A stretch of DNA of 64,000 nucleotides, from positions 14,844,501-14,908,500 of the forward strand of contig JBBDHG010000009.1 in assembly GCA_037951165.1 (NCBI GenBank), read 5' to 3'. The translations under genes were made by a program, and so were the position numbers. Shown here piece after piece: positions 58,875 through 64,000 of the stretch. Below the pieces are notes generated by a model, which searched no databases, was not told the origin of the DNA, and saw only the letters and a program-made list of their open reading frames with translations. This stretch comes from Lophius americanus (lineage: Eukaryota > Chordata > Actinopteri > Lophiiformes > Lophiidae). Every line of letters begins with the position of its first letter. Positions within the stretch are counted from its first letter, which is position 1.

Positions 58875-61800
58875 TCAGTGCTCCTGTAAAGCTCTCTGAC
58901 AGTGGTAGATGAGGCAGTCGGGTAGGTCGGGGATCGGGGAGCGGAGCCACAATGCTAGGGTTCCTGCATGCACACGACAATGCATCAAACACGGCTGACC
59001 CCGGAGGAGCTGGCAAGCCAAGATACCTTCTATTCCTGTAGGGAAAACAAATAGTTATTCAATGACAGTTTGAAACATAAATCTCACATATCTGCCAGGA
59101 TCCTAGAAGACTAACCAGGGACTGGAGCTGCATATCTGCTTGATTTTGATGCTCTGTGTTCTTTGCATCCCTTGTTTTGCTTCTCCATGAAAATTGTTCT
59201 TTAATTTTTAATGCGCTGTCAAACAACCCAGTATAAACTAGCAAAGACATAATACCATTATATTCTAAGTTTAGGTGACTTGTTTAAATCCAACAGAATT
59301 TCTTAGCGCTTTTATAAAGCCTAATAATTAGGGAAATGTTTGGGTTGTCACACGGTACTCATCAGGAGAGCATTAAAAACTATTTATTAATTACCAAGAA
59401 TTAAATAGGCAGGATTCTCATGATTAAAGAAAGCATATGAGACAAATTCCACTTAAAGAATAAGAGATCATTAAAACAGTGTGCACCTGCTCCCTGTTTG
59501 CGATCTGGTTGGACACTGTCTGTCATTGCAGCTTAAGTTATGTCACTGGATGCAAACATCTTATGCACCACTCATTTAAAGCACCTCTACTTTAAATGCC
59601 ACAGCTGACTTGTTGTCCTTATATGTATGCAGACGTACACACTGACTGTTGTTTATCTATGAAACTCTTCTTGGGTTCATCCCCGTCTTACGGCGAGTAC
59701 TTACTTACTCAGAACCTGAGAACTTTATCAATTATGGTCACAAAAATATATATATATTAAAGCAAACCTAATTACGCAAAATACCGTTAAAAGTGGCTGC
59801 ACCTACTTCTTGGAAAACACTTAAAAAGGACATAAAACGTACAGATTTTAATTTCTGCGACTGATTTTGCTTGGATCTTAAAGGATCTCGAATTTGAGAC
59901 AGTTGACTGGTGTCGTCGTAGTTGATTATTGGCTTGCATTCAAAAACCTAATATCATTGTCTTTTTTATTACAATCTATACTAATATTTATTGTATTGTA
60001 CACAGTGTTTTTTTATGTATATATTTTTGATGTGTGCTGCTAACTTCATGGCCAGGTCACTCTTGCAAAATATATTCTTGATCGCAAGGGGATAATTCCT
60101 TGTTAAATAAAGGTTAAATACATTTTTTTGTCATAAATCACCTATGATTTCTACCACATGGAGTGAAAGTTTCTTCTGCAGCACGCCCAGAGTGTCTTTG
60201 AGAGATTCCTGGCCGTCGCTTATCAGCGTCAGGTTCTGCTTTGCATCGTTAGAGAAGGACAGCCATAGTTTCCCATACTCCTCTGTGGACACAGTCAGAG
60301 GTCTGAAGAAAACAGGAGAAATTACAGTAAGCAACAAAGTGTCTCTCCACAGCCGTACCTTAACAACGGAAGAGGATAAATCACCTGATGAAGCTGGTCA
60401 GAGGCAGTTTGTATGAAAATGGCACTGATTGAGTCGTCCCAACAGGCAGTTGGTAAGACAACATTCCAACCACTTCCACGTTGACTGAAGGCCTCTTCAC
60501 AGTCAGGGAATACTGACACACCGACACACTGCAGCCCCTCACTTCCTGCACTGGACTGTCACCCACACTGGATACCTGAAACAAAGATTGCAAAAAATAC
60601 AAAAAACACCTTTAATATGACAAACTAGGAGAATTTAAAATGTCACTAGTTTGTTTCTGCTCAACAATAACTGTACCTCAAGCTCAGTAGAATCAAAGTC
60701 TAGTAGCAATTGTTGAATGTCAGTGTAAGAGGAGTTGTAAATGAGAACAACCAATGTTATAGAATCCTCTTTCTGCACATGACAGGCTGAGAGATCCAGG
60801 CTTTGATTGGAACACAGAGGGGTTATTTCAGAATGGGTGAGTCCAGTGAGCTCTGCCGGAAGATGGGCGCTCAGACAAAAGTCTTTCCGTTTGTCTGGGT
60901 CAGCAACAGCAACGCCATTATGATTAATGAGAGAGGGTTCACTTCCCTTTGTGTCACCATCAGTTAGATCAACACGACTGGCGCCGTTTATAATAGTGGG
61001 GACTTGTGAGAAGTGGGGTCTCTGTGTGGGAGGAGACACAGCCGGCTCTGAGGCAATGGAATCCTGGAGGTTGTTACACAGCAAGTTACACGATGTTCCT
61101 GGAGTAGAGACAAGGGAATCTGATATTTGCTCGCCACCACCAGAGGACAAGCATGATTCTTTGGCCTTTCTTCTGAATCGCTGAGGTGTTGGCTCAGATT
61201 TTCCCATCTGTTAAAAGGAACAGTTTTTTAAGTGAACACATTTGAAGGAATGTACGATGCAACAATATATGAATTATTGTAAGAAAGTGAGGAAATTAAC
61301 ATTGTAAAAGAAACCAGGATGGCATATATTGAAGCTTTGAGCTTCTCAATGATGAGGATTTACTGCTTTTCATCAAAAATAGCTTATATAAACTTTGAAA
61401 TGTTATCTCCTGATCAGATATAATAACATGAAGTTGCCGCTTTGAGCTAATGTGTGAGATTTTTTTAATATCTTATTGACCAAATAATTAATAAAAATAG
61501 AGAAAATTATCTTAGTTGCAGCTTTGACCTATACTTCCTTTTTTTTTTTTAAATCAAGCAACAAGGGAGCATTTACGTGTCACAGATTAATACATATCAT
61601 GAGAATTACTTTTTAATGGTGGAAAAAGATCCTTCTATTCTATCTTGATCTCTTATCCAAGAACTATCAAATTCATCACATTTTGCATCTGTGATTCATG
61701 TTTTACAGTTGCCCATAAAACAAATTAAGATGAATGCGCACCAGACACACGGTGCTGTGGGAGCTCAAGCCGACAAACAATGATGAAGCCAACTGCTGCT

Positions 61801-63726
61801 TCTCTTGTTCGGACTCAGAAGTCGGCGTTAGAGTAGGAGTTTGGCTGTGTGAACTGCCCGCCACCACCTGCTGGCTGGGTGACCGGAGCGGGCTGGGAAC
61901 CTCAACTTGTGCAGCCTCCTCCACAGGTTCTCTCTGTGACCGGTAGCCCTCCTTCCCCCAAACTCTCTTTACACCATCCAGCTTCAGAGTTGTAGAGCTG
62001 AAGTATAGAAGAAGAAAAAAAGTATGATCGCCAAAGCTCCAAATCTAAAAAATTTTAAGATTTGTTTACTTTGGGATCTTATCCTCTTTGGGTCCTAAGA
62101 TTCTGTTTACTCTTCCTTGAGCTAAGGAGCAAAAGGTTTGTTCAAAACTCTCAAAGCCACTGACAGAAAGAGACAATTTGTCAACATACGTATGAAATGT
62201 GATATATTTAAAGAATAATGAAAAAAGTAACTGTCCACATGAATGCCGACCTAGAGTAAAAAGGATGGACCACATGATCAAGTGTCATGAACCTATATTT
62301 CTGTCCTGTCGCACAATATTGCATGACTAAAACTGATAGCCAGTCAAAGCCTAGTTCCTTGTCTTGAGAATCAATATGCAACATCCCTTCTGTGTGACTC
62401 CTTCCTTTCCTGTGATAAGGCTAGCTTGTCTCCTATTTATATTCTAAATGTATTTTTCTTTAAATCTCATGTATTCAATTGTGTACTGTGTGCTTTATTG
62501 TTCATCTTCCACTACACCGTGTGTTTGTGCCGTTACTGTTTTCAGTCTAACAGCAATACTATCCATACATACCTTGCTTTGTGTGAGACATTGTTGCTGT
62601 CACCCGACAGACTGGAGCTCATTGATAACAGCGTTGGAGACTGTCTGTCAGCCATGCTGGACGACATGCTGATAGGTAGAGATAGGCCGTATGGCTCCAG
62701 GCTCAACGCTGCGGCAGACATCACAGTCAAGTGCAAACCAAAACAAGGTAAAGCTGCCAAATGAGGCATATTCTGAACATAACCATGAATTTTACCTTTT
62801 GCCTGAGCTAGTTCTTCGTGCCGTTGATGGGGAGGCTTGTATGGAGCGGCGCCAGCAGCCAACGCCTCTGACACAAATCCATCCAAAAACGACAGAGAGG
62901 AATCCACCTGGAAACAAAACAAAAATGCAAAATTAACCTTTTACTTTACTGATGTATAAATCATTCTGAAAGTTCAAAATGAATCCTAACTAGAGATCTA
63001 CTTCACACATAGCTTTTCCGCAAAAGACGATACAATGTTTGCATGAAACTCTTAATATTCTTGTTCTTGACAGAAACTGCATCTGCACCTGTGAGGCGTG
63101 GCAAACCAAAACCATCATACAATTCTAGACATGCTCAAATCACTGTTATGATGCAAATCATTCTTTTATCTGTATTTATCTGATCAACTGCTTTTCATGG
63201 AGGGCAAGTTTCTGCAGGCATTGGTGCCTCCAGGCATCACATGATGAGGAAAGCGCAAGAAAAAAGTCATCACCATCTCCGATAGGAGTTCAAACAATTG
63301 TTGTTTGGGCCTATTACAGTAAATTTAGAATGCAAAGAACATTCAGAGTCAACTTTAGTGCTTCCATTCCTGAATGTAAAACAGCAAAACATCATTTTGT
63401 TATTATTCAAGTTTGTACCCTACCTCCATGAGTTCCAGGCCGGAGTCTCGAGGTAGCACCTTGGCCCGTAGCTCATGGTCTTGGCTGAGATGCTGCAGTT
63501 CCTGGGCCTTTTGTCTCAATACTGTATCCAGGGAGATGCTGTATGTCTCAAAAACCTCATGAGCCACAGAGAAGCTTGACCCACCCTCACATAACTTGGT
63601 CATTGCCATAAGGACCCAGCTCCTTGTTTCACTGCTGCTGTTCTTCAAGTCCAATAGCTTGGCCAGTAGACTCAGGACCGTGGCCGGTTCAAGCTCTTCC
63701 TTTAAATAGGAGTATTCACCAAGTAC
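58875..63726 (-). CDS. ap4e1: AP-4 complex subunit epsilon-1, C-terminal part
   Basis: Large subunit of the AP-4 adaptor, which exports ATG9A and other cargo from the trans-Golgi network. Eight 3' exons are visible (minus strand): 63424-63726, 62796-62907, 62573-62708, 61742-61997, 60677-61207, 60385-60575, 60142-60302, 58875-59035. They code 616 residues plus stop; the N-terminal trunk lies beyond the right edge. Visible blocks are the end of the alpha-solenoid (VLGEYSYLKEELEP, SSETRSWVLMAMTKL), SFLDGFVSEALAAGAAPYKPP, the hinge with LASSLFVGLSS, then the ear (EEYGKLWLSFSNDAKQN, KLSLHVVEIIG) and the last exon ILACQLLRGQPCLMHCRVHAG ending in CQRALQEH. The first base of 63726 continues a phase-0 exon. 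The gene converges on cyp19a1. Confidence 0.94.
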
Positions 63727-64000
63727 CTGTAAATAGTAGGAAAAGGTAGTGAATATGAGCCTTTAGTAGGAGGTCAAGTCATGTATGTTCCATGGGCTTC
63801 TGAGGGTCAGGGTTTGAGTATAGTAATGAAATGGGGTTTTTTGTAAAAGAAGATGCAATGTCAGGATTTTTTTGTTTCAGTTACTGTAAGAATCTAGTCT
63901 CCATCCAGAATTTATCGATCAAACATTTGTACACATATGTATAAAAATGTCAATAGGACAATTGGCTAAACTGGATTCTGTCTGCACCAAATAAGTCCTC
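63727..64000 (-). other. ap4e1: ap4e1 intron reaching the window edge
   Basis: Sequence upstream of the 63726 acceptor (TTTACAG on the minus strand). No further exon is visible before the edge. Confidence 0.6.

Noticed and set aside
60927..61184. Plus-strand open frame opposite ap4e1
   Set aside because: It is the antisense of the ap4e1 hinge exon at 60677-61207.

Overview
The window is vertebrate nuclear DNA, almost certainly from a teleost fish. Genes are split into many short exons with canonical GT-AG junctions, introns are AT-rich, and the intergenic DNA carries microsatellites and fish-type Tc1/mariner relics. Eight recognisable protein genes were assembled exon by exon from reading frame, splice signals and remembered family sequence; no alignment was run.

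Layout from left to right: fibin (+, single exon, 0.8-1.5 kb); a tmem178b-like four-exon membrane protein gene (-, 5.4-7.0 kb); spi1/PU.1, an ETS factor (+, 9.35-12.15 kb); prc1, a spindle-midzone microtubule bundler (+, 14.7-19.0 kb); ubap1l, an ESCRT-I-type UBA protein (-, 20.0-22.7 kb); clpx, the mitochondrial AAA+ unfoldase (-, 24.6-34.7 kb); gldn, gliomedin (-, 37.9-50.2 kb); a cyp19a1 aromatase, brain-type cyp19a1b preferred (+, 51.95-55.5 kb); and the 3' part of ap4e1, AP-4 epsilon (-, 58.9 kb to beyond the right edge). The genes do not form a pathway. Their linkage is the meaningful signal: gldn, cyp19a1 and ap4e1 are close neighbours on human 15q21, and clpx and ubap1l on 15q22.

The most unusual structure lies inside gldn. 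A four-exon cassette, all exons phase 1-1 and 303 coding bases (101 codons) in total, is tandemly repeated three times at 40.39-45.05 kb. Divergent partial copies flank the array. The units look very similar in introns as well as exons, so the array appears young, and it greatly lengthens the Ser/Thr/Asn-rich linker between the collagen repeats and the olfactomedin domain.

Other points of interest are a near-consensus estrogen response element upstream of a TATA-like box at the aromatase gene, a CTG repeat coding its leucine membrane anchor, several palindromes, a retroposon tail that abuts a ubap1l splice donor, and three decayed Tc1-like transposons. I saw no CRISPR, operon, viral or prokaryotic system.
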